A stretch of 64,000 nucleotides of DNA from an uncultured Flavobacteriales bacterium (GCA_937974555.1 CALJKR010000061.1:96100-160099), one strand, 5' to 3'; positions 1-8,582 are shown, counted from the stretch's first letter. Notes: generated from the sequence alone by a model not told the origin. Numbers and translations: made by a program.

Positions 1-30
1 TACTTTGCTTATCCCTTCGGGCATTTCGTG

Positions 31-38
31 TATTTTTG
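31..38 (+). promoter_or_regulatory. -7 promoter box of lpxC/fabZ
   Basis: The sequence TATTTTTG matches the Bacteroidota -7 consensus TAnnTTTG perfectly and ends 4 nt before the ATG at 43. A TTG at 5-7 lies 23 nt upstream and can serve as the -33 element. The start of transcription is expected about 4-5 nt after the box, on or next to the ATG, so the message may be leaderless (inference). Confidence 0.6.
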
Positions 39-42
39 TAAC

Positions 43-1455
43 ATGTCAGTGAAACAAAGAACTTTAAAGTCGATAGTACATCTTCAAGGAGTAGGTTTGC
101 ATACTGGAGCCACAGTGTCATTGAGCCTTTGTCCTGCACCTGAAAATCACGGTTACCAATTTCAAAGAATAGATTTAGACGGACAACCCAAAATTCCTGC
201 GGATTGTGATTTGGTTACGACAACACAAAGAGGAACCACATTGGAATACAATGGAGCCAAAGTTCATACAACGGAGCATGTTTTGGCGGCTTTGTATGGT
301 TGTGAGGTGGACAATGTATTGATACAAATTGATGGTCCTGAAATGCCCATCATGGACGGGAGTTCTTTTCCCTTTGTTGAGGCCATTGAAGCGGTTGGTT
401 TTGAAGATCAACAAGCAGAAAGGAAATATTTTGAATTAAAAGAAAACCTTACTTACGAAGACGCAGCAAAAGGAATTGAAATGTTGGCTGTGCCCACCAA
501 CGGTGGCGAATTTCGTGTGACAGTGATGGTGGATTATAACTCACCCATTTTGGGAACCCAGCACGCCCATATGTATCAATTGGGAGATTTCAAAAAGGAG
601 ATTTCCAGATGTCGCACTTTTGTTTTCCTCAGAGAATTGGAGTTGCTGGCAGAGCATGGATTAATCAAAGGGGGAAGTTTGGACAATGCAATCGTGATGG
701 TAGATAAAGATTATTCTACCGAAGACATTGCGGCGATCATGAAGAAATTGGGTCGTGAACCCATGGATATCAAAGTAGAAGGAATAGGCGTTTTGAATAC
801 CATCAAATTGCAGTACGAGAATGAACCGGCACGTCACAAGTTGTTGGATATTGTCGGTGATTTGGCTTTGACGGGTCGCTTTATCCGTGGTCATATTTTG
901 GCTGCTCGCCCTGGTCATTTTGGCAATGTGGAATTTGCGAAGTTGATCAAACAAATGATCAAGAAGGAAAAGTCAAACGAAGAGTCTTTTGATTTGTCTC
1001 AAGCTCCTTTGTTTGACATCAATGATATCACCAAGATGCTCCCACATCGCTACCCATTTTTGTTGATTGATAAAATCATGAAAATGGACAATGAGTCTAT
1101 CATTGGAGTGAAAAACGTAACCATGAACGAACCATTTTTTCAAGGACATTTCCCCAACAACCCAGTGATGCCCGGTGTTCTTCAAATTGAGGCCATGGCG
1201 CAAGTGGGAGGGATTTTTGCATTGAGTCAAGTAGAAGACCCTGAATTGTACAGCACCTATTTCATGAAAATTGATGAGGTGAAGTTTAAGCAAAAAGTGA
1301 TTCCAGGCGATACCGTTGTTTTTAAGTTGAAGTTATTAAGTCCCATCAGAAGGGGGTTGGTGAACATGTCCGGAACTGCTTATGTCAATGGCAAAGTAGT
1401 TAGTGAAGCGTCCATGTTGGCTCAAATAGTTAAAGATAAAGCCCCACAACAATAA
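43..1455 (+). CDS. lpxC/fabZ: Bifunctional UDP-3-O-acyl-GlcNAc deacetylase / 3-hydroxyacyl-ACP dehydratase
   Basis: This cytoplasmic fusion enzyme carries out the committed step of lipid A synthesis (LpxC, zinc deacetylase) and the dehydration step of fatty-acid elongation (FabZ). The LpxC part spans about residues 1-305, with the zinc motif HTTEH near 75-79 and the later HKLLDIVGDL and GHILAARPGH segments. The FabZ part spans about 325-465, with MLPHRYPFLLID near 332 and the active-site segment GHFPNNPVMPGVLQIEA near 367. Such fusions are typical of Bacteroidota. I place the start at the ATG at 43; a GTG at 28 would add five residues but lies inside the promoter. lpxA follows 11 bp downstream, so both belong to one lipid A operon. 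Confidence 0.97.
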   Translation: MSVKQRTLKSIVHLQGVGLHTGATVSLSLCPAPENHGYQFQRIDLDGQPKIPADCDLVTTTQRGTTLEYNGAKVHTTEHVLAALYGCEVDNVLIQIDGPEMPIMDGSSFPFVEAIEAVGFEDQQAERKYFELKENLTYEDAAKGIEMLAVPTNGGEFRVTVMVDYNSPILGTQHAHMYQLGDFKKEISRCRTFVFLRELELLAEHGLIKGGSLDNAIVMVDKDYSTEDIAAIMKKLGREPMDIKVEGIGVLNTIKLQYENEPARHKLLDIVGDLALTGRFIRGHILAARPGHFGNVEFAKLIKQMIKKEKSNEESFDLSQAPLFDINDITKMLPHRYPFLLIDKIMKMDNESIIGVKNVTMNEPFFQGHFPNNPVMPGVLQIEAMAQVGGIFALSQVEDPELYSTYFMKIDEVKFKQKVIPGDTVVFKLKLLSPIRRGLVNMSGTAYVNGKVVSEASMLAQIVKDKAPQQ

Positions 1456-1466
1456 TACAGAATTGC

Positions 1467-2243
1467 ATGATTCATCCTATGAGCGTGGTACACCCACAAG
1501 CTAAAATTGGTCAAAATGTTGAGATAGGTCCTTTCACCACTGTTGAAGCAGATGTTGTTATTGGTGACAATACATGGATTGGCCCCAATGTGACCATCAT
1601 GAACGGTGCTCGAATTGGTTCTCATTGTAGAATTTTTCCGGGTGCTGTTATTTCGGCCATTCCTCAAGATTTGAAATTTGTAGGAGAAGAAACCACGGCT
1701 GAAGTGGGAGATTATACAACCATCAGAGAATGTGTAACAATCAACAGGGGAACATCTGATCGCATGACCACCAAGGTGGGTAGCCATTGTTTGTTGATGG
1801 CCTACGTGCATATCGCACATGATGCTTTTGTGGGAAATCATTGTATCATCGCCAATTCAGGTAATATTGCCGGCCATGTGGATATAGAAGATTGGGTGAT
1901 TATCGAAGGAGTAGTGGCGGTTCAGCAATTTGTTCGTATCGGCAAACATGCCTTTATTGCGGGAGGATCATTGGTCAGGAAAAATGTTCCGCCTTATATC
2001 AAGGTTGCACGTGAACCACTTTCTTTTATCGGGGTAAATGCCATCGGTCTTCGTCGTAGAAATTACAGTGAGGATGCTGTTCAGGCAATAGAAGATATCT
2101 ACCGCAAATTATTTGTTCATGCACCAACCATCGGAAAAGGGGTTGAGATGGTGAATGAACTTCCAGATGGCGAGTACAAAACCGAAATACTGGCATTTAT
2201 ACAAGCGTCTGACAAAGGCATTGTAAAAGGAGTAAATGGTTGA
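1467..2243 (+). CDS. lpxA: Acyl-ACP--UDP-N-acetylglucosamine O-acyltransferase
   Basis: LpxA transfers a 3-hydroxyacyl chain from acyl carrier protein to UDP-GlcNAc, the first step of lipid A synthesis in the cytoplasm. The 258 residues match the family length. The N-terminal two thirds is a left-handed beta-helix of hexapeptide repeats (IGQNVEIGPF, VIGDNTWIGPNV, ARIGSHCRIFPG), including the catalytic-His region MAYVHIAHDAFVGNHC. A helical C-terminal part begins near residue 195 (VNAIGLRRRNYS). It lies between lpxC/fabZ and an ABC ATPase gene that overlaps its 3' end by 8 bp, so all three are probably co-transcribed. No Shine-Dalgarno sequence precedes it. Confidence 0.97.
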   Translation: MIHPMSVVHPQAKIGQNVEIGPFTTVEADVVIGDNTWIGPNVTIMNGARIGSHCRIFPGAVISAIPQDLKFVGEETTAEVGDYTTIRECVTINRGTSDRMTTKVGSHCLLMAYVHIAHDAFVGNHCIIANSGNIAGHVDIEDWVIIEGVVAVQQFVRIGKHAFIAGGSLVRKNVPPYIKVAREPLSFIGVNAIGLRRRNYSEDAVQAIEDIYRKLFVHAPTIGKGVEMVNELPDGEYKTEILAFIQASDKGIVKGVNG

Positions 2244-2889
2244 TTCAATTCAGCTTAAAAATCTAGGACGTCGTTTCAAACGTCAATGGCTTTTTCGCAA
2301 TTTGGAAACTACATTTTTCAAAGGCGACAAGGTGGCGGTATTGGGCGGAAATGGTTCAGGTAAATCATCTTTGACTTCCATCATTTCAGGGTATCTTTCT
2401 CCCTCAGAAGGTCAGGTACACTGGTACAAGGAAAATGGTGAATTGTTGTCGTCAGAATTCTGGTGGATGGAGATGGGATGGTGCGCGCCGGCTTTGGAAT
2501 TGCCGATGTCTTTGACTATAACTGAAGTGGTCATCTTGTATCACCAGATGCGAGGTTTTTCCAACGGAATTGAGGTAACGGATGTGTTGTCCGCTTTGGA
2601 ATTGGACCTTCATCTCAATAAGCCTTTGTTTCAACTTTCCTCAGGGATGAGACAGCGGGTTAAGTTGATGATAGCATTTGCACTGAAAAGTGATGTGCTC
2701 ATTTTAGACGAGCCTACAGCGCATTTGGATGCCAAATCCATTGCGTGGTTTAAAAATCAAATGAATAAAATCCAGCATCCCCTGGTTTTCATTGCATCCA
2801 ATCATGATGAAAATGAAATAGGAATGTGCAATGTGCGTTTGGAGATCAACCCTGATGGCCAGGTCGCAATAAATCGTTTACAGTCTTAA
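2236..2889 (+). CDS. ABC transporter ATP-binding protein
   Basis: This is a stand-alone ATPase subunit of 217 residues. The Walker A motif GGNGSGKSS is near residue 38, the ABC signature LSSGMRQRVKL near 135 and Walker B VLILDEPTAHLD near 154. No permease gene lies next to it, so the substrate cannot be read from context. Its position directly after lpxA, with an 8 bp overlap, suggests coupled expression and possibly an envelope or lipid role, but that is inference. Its 3' end overlaps the convergent DUF4301-like gene by 44 bp. Confidence 0.9.
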   Translation: MVDSIQLKNLGRRFKRQWLFRNLETTFFKGDKVAVLGGNGSGKSSLTSIISGYLSPSEGQVHWYKENGELLSSEFWWMEMGWCAPALELPMSLTITEVVILYHQMRGFSNGIEVTDVLSALELDLHLNKPLFQLSSGMRQRVKLMIAFALKSDVLILDEPTAHLDAKSIAWFKNQMNKIQHPLVFIASNHDENEIGMCNVRLEINPDGQVAINRLQS

Positions 2890-4312
2890 CTGGATGAAAA
2901 GTAGCGTTGGGTACTTCAACAAAAATGGAGTTCCATCCGGCCATTGATCCGTTCCAAAGTCCAGGAAGTTCCAAGGCCTTGATGATTTGTCCTTCTTGAA
3001 ATTTATCAGAAATGAATGACGTGGATTCATCCACATAGTTTTTCAATTTGTAGTGTTCTCCATGGTGGTCTTTGATACTACAAACGATATCCACAGGATT
3101 GAAATGGGTAGAGTGGGCGATGCATTGATTTTGAGATGGGTCAGAAGTGTCGATTTGATTTTTCTCTACAATTTGCTTGCTGATGTATCCATTGGATTGC
3201 ATCACCCAAAATGGACCTCCCCCAGGCTCACCTTCATTTTTGACCATTCCACAAATTCGGATGGGACGGTAAAGCAAATCATAAGCTTTGTTTTTTGAAA
3301 AGCTTTCAGAAAATTGATATCCGTAGTTTTGAAATAAAAAATCCCTTACTTCATCCAACACAGACTCCGCATCTTGATCCAAAGCGCGCAATAGTCGATG
3401 TGTTTCTTGTGTAGTCTCCAAAAGCAATCCACCCAATGCTTTTTTGTAAAATACAATTTCATCAGTCCATTTGGCATGCGCAATGTTGTCGATGTTCTTG
3501 ATGAAAATAATATCGGACGAGATATTTTGTAAGTTGTCTAAAAGTGCACCATGTCCAGCAGGTCGAAAAATGATTGCGCCATTTTTATCTCGACCCAATC
3601 CGCCATCGTGTTTCAATGCAGGCGTATCGGTTTGCGGAGATTGGTAACTGTACGTTACTTGTATGGTTTGATTTTGAAATGATTCTTGAATGCGGGTAAT
3701 TTCATTTTCAAATTCACTTTGAATTTCGGGGGAGATGGTGAAGTGAATTTGATGAATATTGTCTTTATTGGCAATGTATTGAAGCGCTTCTCGCACTTGT
3801 TCAAACAAAGCGGAGACTTGCTGTTTGTTGAAATTGTGAAATGGGATGAGGGCTTTGGGTAGTCCTATGAAGCTGATTTCATTGCACATGATTCGAATAA
3901 TCTCGTGCCATTGATCATCCTGAATCATATTTTCGAGCGAGTATCCCTTCTCAGAAAATTTTTGAATAAGCGTAGGGAAAAATGGAAAATTACGGAAGTG
4001 TATAATGAATTCTTCAGCCATTTGATCCATCTCAAAAGAATGAATGGCTGATATGTGTTTGAACATTCGCGTTGCGGCGCCAGAAGCAGGTATAAATAAA
4101 GATGCAGTGATATGCTCCCGTTGTTCAAACAGCTTGATATAACGCAAACAGTCCAATGGATTTAATACTTCAATTCCGTCTCCAGCGGTGCAAGGTTTTT
4201 CAATTTTGGTAGATTTAATCTTACTCAAAATGGATTCAAGCTTCTCTAAAAATCGTTCCGGTGATATGTTTCTGCTTTTCAATTGAAGCAGATCTTTTTC
4301 CAGCAATTGCAT
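2846..4312 (-). CDS. DUF4301 family protein
   Basis: This 488-residue cytoplasmic protein resembles the DUF4301 family, common in Bacteroidota and of unknown biochemical role. The segment FIPASGAATRMFKH near residue 78 and FRPAGHGALLDNLQ near 245 look like the nucleotide- and sugar-binding loops of nucleotidyltransferase-like proteins, so a sugar-nucleotide function is possible but unproven. There is no signal peptide or membrane segment. It appears monocistronic: it has its own -7 box 4 nt before the ATG, and its 3' end overlaps the convergent ABC ATPase gene by 44 bp. Confidence 0.8.
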   Translation of the reverse strand: MQLLEKDLLQLKSRNISPERFLEKLESILSKIKSTKIEKPCTAGDGIEVLNPLDCLRYIKLFEQREHITASLFIPASGAATRMFKHISAIHSFEMDQMAEEFIIHFRNFPFFPTLIQKFSEKGYSLENMIQDDQWHEIIRIMCNEISFIGLPKALIPFHNFNKQQVSALFEQVREALQYIANKDNIHQIHFTISPEIQSEFENEITRIQESFQNQTIQVTYSYQSPQTDTPALKHDGGLGRDKNGAIIFRPAGHGALLDNLQNISSDIIFIKNIDNIAHAKWTDEIVFYKKALGGLLLETTQETHRLLRALDQDAESVLDEVRDFLFQNYGYQFSESFSKNKAYDLLYRPIRICGMVKNEGEPGGGPFWVMQSNGYISKQIVEKNQIDTSDPSQNQCIAHSTHFNPVDIVCSIKDHHGEHYKLKNYVDESTSFISDKFQEGQIIKALELPGLWNGSMAGWNSIFVEVPNATFHPVKTVNDLLRPGHQG

Positions 4313-4316
4313 AGCA

Positions 4317-4324
4317 CAAATCTA
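4317..4324 (-). promoter_or_regulatory. -7 promoter box of the DUF4301 gene
   Basis: On the minus strand TAGATTTG, a perfect TAnnTTTG, is followed by 4 nt (TGCT) and then the ATG whose first base is 4312. No clear TTG lies at the expected distance, where a GC-rich hairpin sits instead. A leaderless transcript is predicted. Confidence 0.5.
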
Positions 4325-4374
4325 ACAAAATAAAACCGCCGGGAAGAACAGAGTTCATTCACCGGCGGCCTCCA
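4325..4374 (-). terminator. GC-rich hairpin with T-rich tail
   Basis: On the minus strand CCGCCGG pairs with CCGGCGG across a 19-nt interior that itself holds a GAAC/GTTC stem. It is followed by TTTTATTTTG. This is a plausible intrinsic terminator. It could end read-through from the galE operon or a short transcript started at the box at 4422-4429, before the DUF4301 promoter. Confidence 0.5.
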
Positions 4375-4421
4375 CCATGGTTAATAATTCTAGTTTGAGA
4401 GACGAATTTCTTCGCCTGACA

Positions 4422-4429
4422 CAAATCTA
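4422..4429 (-). promoter_or_regulatory. Second -7-like box upstream of the DUF4301 gene
   Basis: TAGATTTG occurs a second time on the minus strand, 105 bp upstream of the first copy, inside an 11-bp direct repeat (CACAAATCTAA on the plus strand at 4315-4325 and 4420-4430). Initiation here would give an RNA of about 90-100 nt ending at the hairpin at 4325-4374, that is a small RNA or an attenuated leader (inference). Confidence 0.35.
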
Positions 4430-4502
4430 ATACATTTCATTCAAATAATAGTTGAGATTCTAACATAGTAACCTAAAATATTTTCAGGTCTTTATAAATC
4501 AA

Positions 4503-5513
4503 TTAAAAGTGAATTCGCTTGGCAAATGCATGTGCATGCTTGAGTGCTTCGCGGGTGGAAAATTTTGTTTTCCATCCAAGGACATTCTCTGCTTGCGAAA
4601 CATCTGCCCAAATAGACTCTACATCACCAGGTCTTCTGGAGTCGTATGCGATGGGCAAGGTCACTTGATTTTCCTCTTGGTACATTTTCAAGATCTCAAG
4701 CACAGAATCTCCTTTGCCTTGACCCAAGTTGAAAACATGGACTGCAGGAGGGCTAACATCCAACCATTCTAGCGCTTTGACGTGTGCCCAAGCCAAATCC
4801 ATAACATGTATATAATCACGGATGCACGTACCATCTGGGGTGGCGTAATCCGTGCCAAATACTTTTAAATCGCGAAGTCCCAAAGCGGCTTGATTCACAA
4901 GCGGAATCAAATTGTTGGGAATTCCAATCGGATACTCACCAATCAATCCAGACGGATGTGCACCAATAGGGTTAAAATACCGAAGCAAAGCGGCCCGCAT
5001 CATATCAAATTGATTCGAAAAAGATTGAATCAAGAGCTCACCTTGTTGCTTGGTCCAACCATAAGGGGAGGCGGCTTCTTTCCAAGGTGTAGCTTCACTC
5101 ACAGGGTTGCATTCGGGTTGACCATAGACAGTGGCACTGCTAGAAAAAACCAGGTTGCTCACCCCAAATTCTCGGATGGCTCTGAGAATGGTGTTCAAAG
5201 ATTGCATGTTGTTTTTTTCATACATCTCCGGGTGGGCTACGGATTCCGCTACGGATTTGTATGCAGCAAAATGTATTACACCTCTAAATTGATGCTTCTT
5301 GAAAACAGATTCAACTTCTTCCCAATTGCTGCAATCTGCGCGGTACACCGTGGGTGTGAAACCAATAATTTCTGAAATTCCCTCAATCATCTGAGGATGT
5401 GTATTACTGAAATTGTCAAGAATGATGGGGCTATATCCCGCTTCATGAAGGGCAACTACGGTGTGCGACCCGATATATCCGGCACCTCCGGTTACCAATA
5501 TTTCTCCTTTCAT
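4503..5513 (-). CDS. galE: UDP-glucose 4-epimerase
   Basis: GalE interconverts UDP-glucose and UDP-galactose using bound NAD and feeds polysaccharide synthesis. The protein has 336 residues, the usual length. It shows the Rossmann NAD motif TGGAGYIGS near residue 8, the SSSATVYG segment with the catalytic Ser/Thr, and the YxxxK pair in SPYGWTKQQ near 149, with NPIGAHPSG after it as in the extended SDR family. Its ATG overlaps the stop of the upstream membrane-protein gene by 4 bp, so it is the last gene of an rpoN / PAP2-like / galE operon. A 190-bp gap with promoter-like boxes and a hairpin separates it from the DUF4301 gene downstream. Confidence 0.95.
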   Translation of the reverse strand: MKGEILVTGGAGYIGSHTVVALHEAGYSPIILDNFSNTHPQMIEGISEIIGFTPTVYRADCSNWEEVESVFKKHQFRGVIHFAAYKSVAESVAHPEMYEKNNMQSLNTILRAIREFGVSNLVFSSSATVYGQPECNPVSEATPWKEAASPYGWTKQQGELLIQSFSNQFDMMRAALLRYFNPIGAHPSGLIGEYPIGIPNNLIPLVNQAALGLRDLKVFGTDYATPDGTCIRDYIHVMDLAWAHVKALEWLDVSPPAVHVFNLGQGKGDSVLEILKMYQEENQVTLPIAYDSRRPGDVESIWADVSQAENVLGWKTKFSTREALKHAHAFAKRIHF

Positions 5514-6133
5514 AGCATCCAGTGATTTGAAATTATAATCCAGTTGATTGCGGTACCCAATGCAAAACCAGCATAAGTTTGAGCATGGGTATGCGCTTCT
5601 AATTTAACTCTGCTATAAGCGGTAAGGGAGGCCATGATGATGGTGCACAAGGCAATCATCGTTACATCCGCCATGTGCACATATTTTAATGCCAAAAGAC
5701 TGCCGAATACTCCGCCTTGTCCCAACATATGGACACTGATTTTCCAAAAGGTGTTGATGATTAAAGAGAAGACCAACGATACGATAACGGCAAATACAAA
5801 TGAAAATACCTCTTTGGGTAAAATAGGGCCTTGCCAACGCAAAAGTGCATAACAAATGCAATAGTAAAAGATTACCAATAAATAAGGCCCCCAACGCTCC
5901 TTGCGTTCTCTAAGCTCAATGCCTGATACCATGCCGTATTTGATCATGACCAAAATGCTTAATGCAGGGGCGATGATGTTGATGATCAATAAGGCCAATA
6001 CAAAGCTATCCGCATAAGTTGGAGCGATGAAATAGGGATCCATCCATCGAACAATGGCGTAAATCAAAAGTGGCATCCACAGGGGATGAAATATGATTGA
6101 TAATACTTGCGCAACGCGATAAATCCAACTCAT
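5510..6133 (-). CDS. PAP2-like integral membrane protein
   Basis: This is a 207-residue protein with about six hydrophobic segments. The C-terminal part keeps a PAP2 phosphatase-like signature: KISVHMLGQGG near residue 131 would correspond to the SGH motif, and SRVKLEAHTHAQ near 174 to SRxxxxxHxxxD, with Gln in place of the usual Asp. A lipid phosphatase role at the inner membrane is possible, but the changed motif makes activity uncertain. It overlaps rpoN upstream and galE downstream by 4 bp each, so translation is probably coupled along the operon. Confidence 0.65.
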   Translation of the reverse strand: MSWIYRVAQVLSIIFHPLWMPLLIYAIVRWMDPYFIAPTYADSFVLALLIINIIAPALSILVMIKYGMVSGIELRERKERWGPYLLVIFYYCICYALLRWQGPILPKEVFSFVFAVIVSLVFSLIINTFWKISVHMLGQGGVFGSLLALKYVHMADVTMIALCTIIMASLTAYSRVKLEAHTHAQTYAGFALGTAINWIIISNHWML

Positions 6134-7584
6134 AATTCCTTTCTCAATCTGGCAACAGGAATGCCCAATTGCTCTCTGTATTTGGCTACTGTCCTTCGCG
6201 CAATATTATATCCTTTTTCGTTAAGTAAAGCCATTAATTTTTCGTCAGGCAATGGCTTGCTTTTGGTTTCTTGCTCGATGGCATCTTTTAAAATTTGTTT
6301 GATTTCTCTAGAACTGGCTTCTTCACCATCCTCCGTGCTCAATCCCTCTGAAAAAAAGTACTTTAATAAATAGGTGCCAAAAGGGGTTTGTATGTATTTG
6401 CTGTTGGCCATTCGGCTGATGGTAGATATATCCATTTCTACTCGATCCGCGATGTCCTTTAGAATCATGGGTTTTAATTTGGCTTCGTCTCCCGTTAGGA
6501 AAAATGTTTTCTGATGCTCGATGATGGCCTCCATGCAAATCATCAAGGTATGATTTCTTTGAACCAAAGCATCGATAAACCACTTGGCGGATTCTATTTT
6601 TTGTTTGACAAATTGAATGGCTTCTTTTTGTGCAGCATCTTTTTTTCCTTTTCCTGCATATTGTTGCAACATCTCTTTGTAGCGACCAGATATTTTGAGC
6701 TCAGGGGAATTGCGACCATTTAATGTGAGTTTGAGTTCACCGTCATCATTGTACAATAGGAAGTCTGGAGTAATCTGGGGCACTTCTTTCACGCTATCTG
6801 AGCCACTGTTGCCGGGTCTTGGGTTTAAGTGGAGTATGCAATCAATACTGGGTTTAATTTCTGCCAATCCGGTATTGAGGCGTGTTGCAATTTTTTCGTA
6901 GTGTTTTTTAGTGAACTCGTCAAAGTATTTGGCTATAACGGTTATGGCCAATTCTACTGCAGGTGTTCTGGGGTGAATTCTTCTAAGTTGTAGTGAAAGA
7001 CATTCTTGTAAATCTCGTGCGCCGATGCCTGCAGGATCCAAGGTCTGGATTTGCTTAAGTGCAAATTCAATTTCACCCACATTGGATTCTATTCCCGTGG
7101 TAAAGAGCAGGTCATTGCAAATGGAATGAAGGTCCCTTCTTAAATAGCCATCATCATCTAAATTACCAATGAGATATTCAGCGATGTACGCTTCTTTTTC
7201 GTCTAAATCAAGAAGGTGTATCTGATCGTACAATAAATCTTGAAATGTACTGCCTTGCCCTATGGGCGTTTGACGATCTTCTATATCTGCACCTTGATTG
7301 CTAATTTGTGTTTTGTAATCGGGTGTGTCATCATCATCCATGTAATCACTCAAATCAAAATCGCGCTCTTCAGTATCGGTTTCCTGATCTTCATTATCCA
7401 TCAAATCGGCATCAGTGTCGTTATCACTTTCTTCCGCACCTTCTTCAAGTGCGGGATTGTCCATCAATTCCTCTTTAATTCTTTGCTCCAAATCCATGGT
7501 GGTTACTTGCAGCAACTTCATGAGTTGTATTTGCTGTGGCGAAAGTTTTTGCTGAAGTTTTAATTGAAGATGTTGTTTTAACAT
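6130..7584 (-). CDS. rpoN: RNA polymerase sigma-54 factor
   Basis: Sigma-54 directs RNA polymerase to -24/-12 promoters and needs AAA+ activators. The 484-residue protein has the Gln-rich activator-interacting region at 1-48 (QKLSPQQIQLMKLLQ), an acidic linker at about 50-100, the core-binding domain, the helix-turn-helix segment DISTISRMANSKYI and the RpoN box ARRTVAKYREQLG near 465. Length and order fit the family. It is the first gene of a leftward operon with a PAP2-like protein and galE. A perfect -7 box lies 4 nt before the ATG. No sigma-54 activator gene is seen in the window. Confidence 0.97.
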   Translation of the reverse strand: MLKQHLQLKLQQKLSPQQIQLMKLLQVTTMDLEQRIKEELMDNPALEEGAEESDNDTDADLMDNEDQETDTEERDFDLSDYMDDDDTPDYKTQISNQGADIEDRQTPIGQGSTFQDLLYDQIHLLDLDEKEAYIAEYLIGNLDDDGYLRRDLHSICNDLLFTTGIESNVGEIEFALKQIQTLDPAGIGARDLQECLSLQLRRIHPRTPAVELAITVIAKYFDEFTKKHYEKIATRLNTGLAEIKPSIDCILHLNPRPGNSGSDSVKEVPQITPDFLLYNDDGELKLTLNGRNSPELKISGRYKEMLQQYAGKGKKDAAQKEAIQFVKQKIESAKWFIDALVQRNHTLMICMEAIIEHQKTFFLTGDEAKLKPMILKDIADRVEMDISTISRMANSKYIQTPFGTYLLKYFFSEGLSTEDGEEASSREIKQILKDAIEQETKSKPLPDEKLMALLNEKGYNIARRTVAKYREQLGIPVARLRKEL

Positions 7585-7588
7585 AGCC

Positions 7589-7596
7589 CAAAGTTA
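7589..7596 (-). promoter_or_regulatory. -7 promoter box of rpoN
   Basis: The minus strand reads TAACTTTG, then GGCT, then the rpoN ATG at 7584. This is a perfect TAnnTTTG with a 4-nt spacing to the start codon, predicting a leaderless rpoN operon mRNA. It lies just downstream of a terminator hairpin, so rpoN is insulated from the gene upstream. Confidence 0.55.
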
Positions 7597-7608
7597 ACGG
7601 ATAGTCAT

Positions 7609-7634
7609 AAAAAAAACCGCATCAGCGGTTTTTA
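7609..7634 (-). terminator. Intrinsic terminator
   Basis: The stem AAAAACCGC / GCGGTTTTT closes a 4-nt loop (ATCA), with A-runs on one side and T-runs on the other. On the minus strand it ends the transcript of the small secreted-protein gene 7655-7978 before rpoN starts. Confidence 0.75.
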
Positions 7635-7654
7635 ATTTTATCAGTTGAGTGAGA

Positions 7655-7978
7655 TTACTCTTTCGTCCATTTTCCGTTCTTCTTTTTAAGTCTGATTTGA
7701 ACTTGAGATTGGGAAGTAGCAAATACAAATGCATCTATTTTCTCAATCGTGTTTCCTTCAGCATCAGAGATAACATAAGAGATTGATTTCAATTTTCGAT
7801 CGCTATTGAATTCAGGATTGTAATTAAAATTTAATCCTTCAAGTTTAAGATCCTGGTGGATTTGCCACAACGCGGCTCTATCCGTTTGACCAGTGATGTT
7901 AATGTTCTGTGAGGTTGCACTTTGTGCCCACACTTGCGTACCAAACACCAACGCGACGAAAAGAAGTAAATGTTTCAT
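7655..7978 (-). CDS. Small secreted protein of unknown function
   Basis: The protein has 107 residues and starts with a signal peptide (MKHLLLFVALVFG, predicted cleavage after VWAQ). The mature part is polar with no motif I recognise; its alternating pattern (KLKSISYVISDAEGN, SQVQIRLKKKNGKW) suggests a small beta-rich periplasmic or exported domain. I place the start at the ATG at 7978, which gives a clean signal peptide; the reading frame is open to 8026 but the extra residues look non-coding. It is divergent from the gene at 8055 and is followed by a strong terminator. Confidence 0.65.
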   Translation of the reverse strand: MKHLLLFVALVFGTQVWAQSATSQNINITGQTDRAALWQIHQDLKLEGLNFNYNPEFNSDRKLKSISYVISDAEGNTIEKIDAFVFATSQSQVQIRLKKKNGKWTKE

Positions 7979-8027
7979 TAAATTAAGTTTGATAACAATA
8001 TTAGCGCTAATGCTTGACAATACCAAT

Positions 8028-8035
8028 TATTTTTG
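8028..8035 (+). promoter_or_regulatory. -7-like box upstream of the gene at 8055
   Basis: TATTTTTG is a perfect TAnnTTTG, followed by GCAAA as in other boxes in this window. It lies 19 nt before the ATG at 8055, giving a leader of about 15 nt. No good -33 element was found at the usual distance. Confidence 0.4.
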
Positions 8036-8054
8036 CAAAAAAAATCACCGTTGT

Positions 8055-8582
8055 ATGTCAAAAAAAATAGCCGTAGGGGAAATCGTTAGTCAATTGTTTT
8101 CAGGAAATGATGAGCAAGTAAAAAAGGCGATTTCAGTTATTCAAGAAAATCCATCTTTGGATTATATCCTGCCGCTGATGGCTTTGTTTTTTGAAACCAA
8201 TGAAGGTGAATTCAAGGAGGAGCTTCGTCAAATTTTGGGATCCATCAAAGTGAAAGAATTTGAGGAGCACTTGATGCAAGCGCTGAGAAAACCCGAATGG
8301 AAATCCCATCGAGGCCAAATCATGGCTTTCATGTGGAATGCAGGAGGCAATCCAGTTCAGTATGTCAGAGAATTGGTAGGCATGGCGGTAGAGGGTGGTA
8401 TGGAAACTTTGCTTGAATGCTATTCCATTATCGATACCATGGAGGGGCCGCTGTTAGAAGAGCAACTCATCGAATCTCAAACTTTTCTAAATCATACCTA
8501 TCAGGCCATGCCGGATGGTCATGCAAAGCAGATTGTAGCCATGATATCCAATGTGATGGCAGAAAAGGAAGTGGAAGATTAA
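8055..8582 (+). CDS. Conserved-looking helical protein of unknown function
   Basis: This is a cytoplasmic protein of 175 residues without signal peptide or membrane segment. It is predicted to be nearly all helical and acidic, with repeated short helix pairs (DEQVKKAISVIQENP, GEFKEELRQILGSI) that resemble HEAT-like or ARM-like repeats. I do not recognise a family. The frame is open from 7893, but the ATG at 8055 sits at a natural boundary just after a promoter box; the upstream part would overlap the divergent gene. It converges with the large surface-protein gene and overlaps it by 4 bp. Confidence 0.65.
   Translation: MSKKIAVGEIVSQLFSGNDEQVKKAISVIQENPSLDYILPLMALFFETNEGEFKEELRQILGSIKVKEFEEHLMQALRKPEWKSHRGQIMAFMWNAGGNPVQYVRELVGMAVEGGMETLLECYSIIDTMEGPLLEEQLIESQTFLNHTYQAMPDGHAKQIVAMISNVMAEKEVED

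Noticed and set aside
28..42. GTG start extending LpxC by five residues
   Set aside because: It falls in the -7 promoter box region; the ATG at 43 sits at the recurrent spacing.
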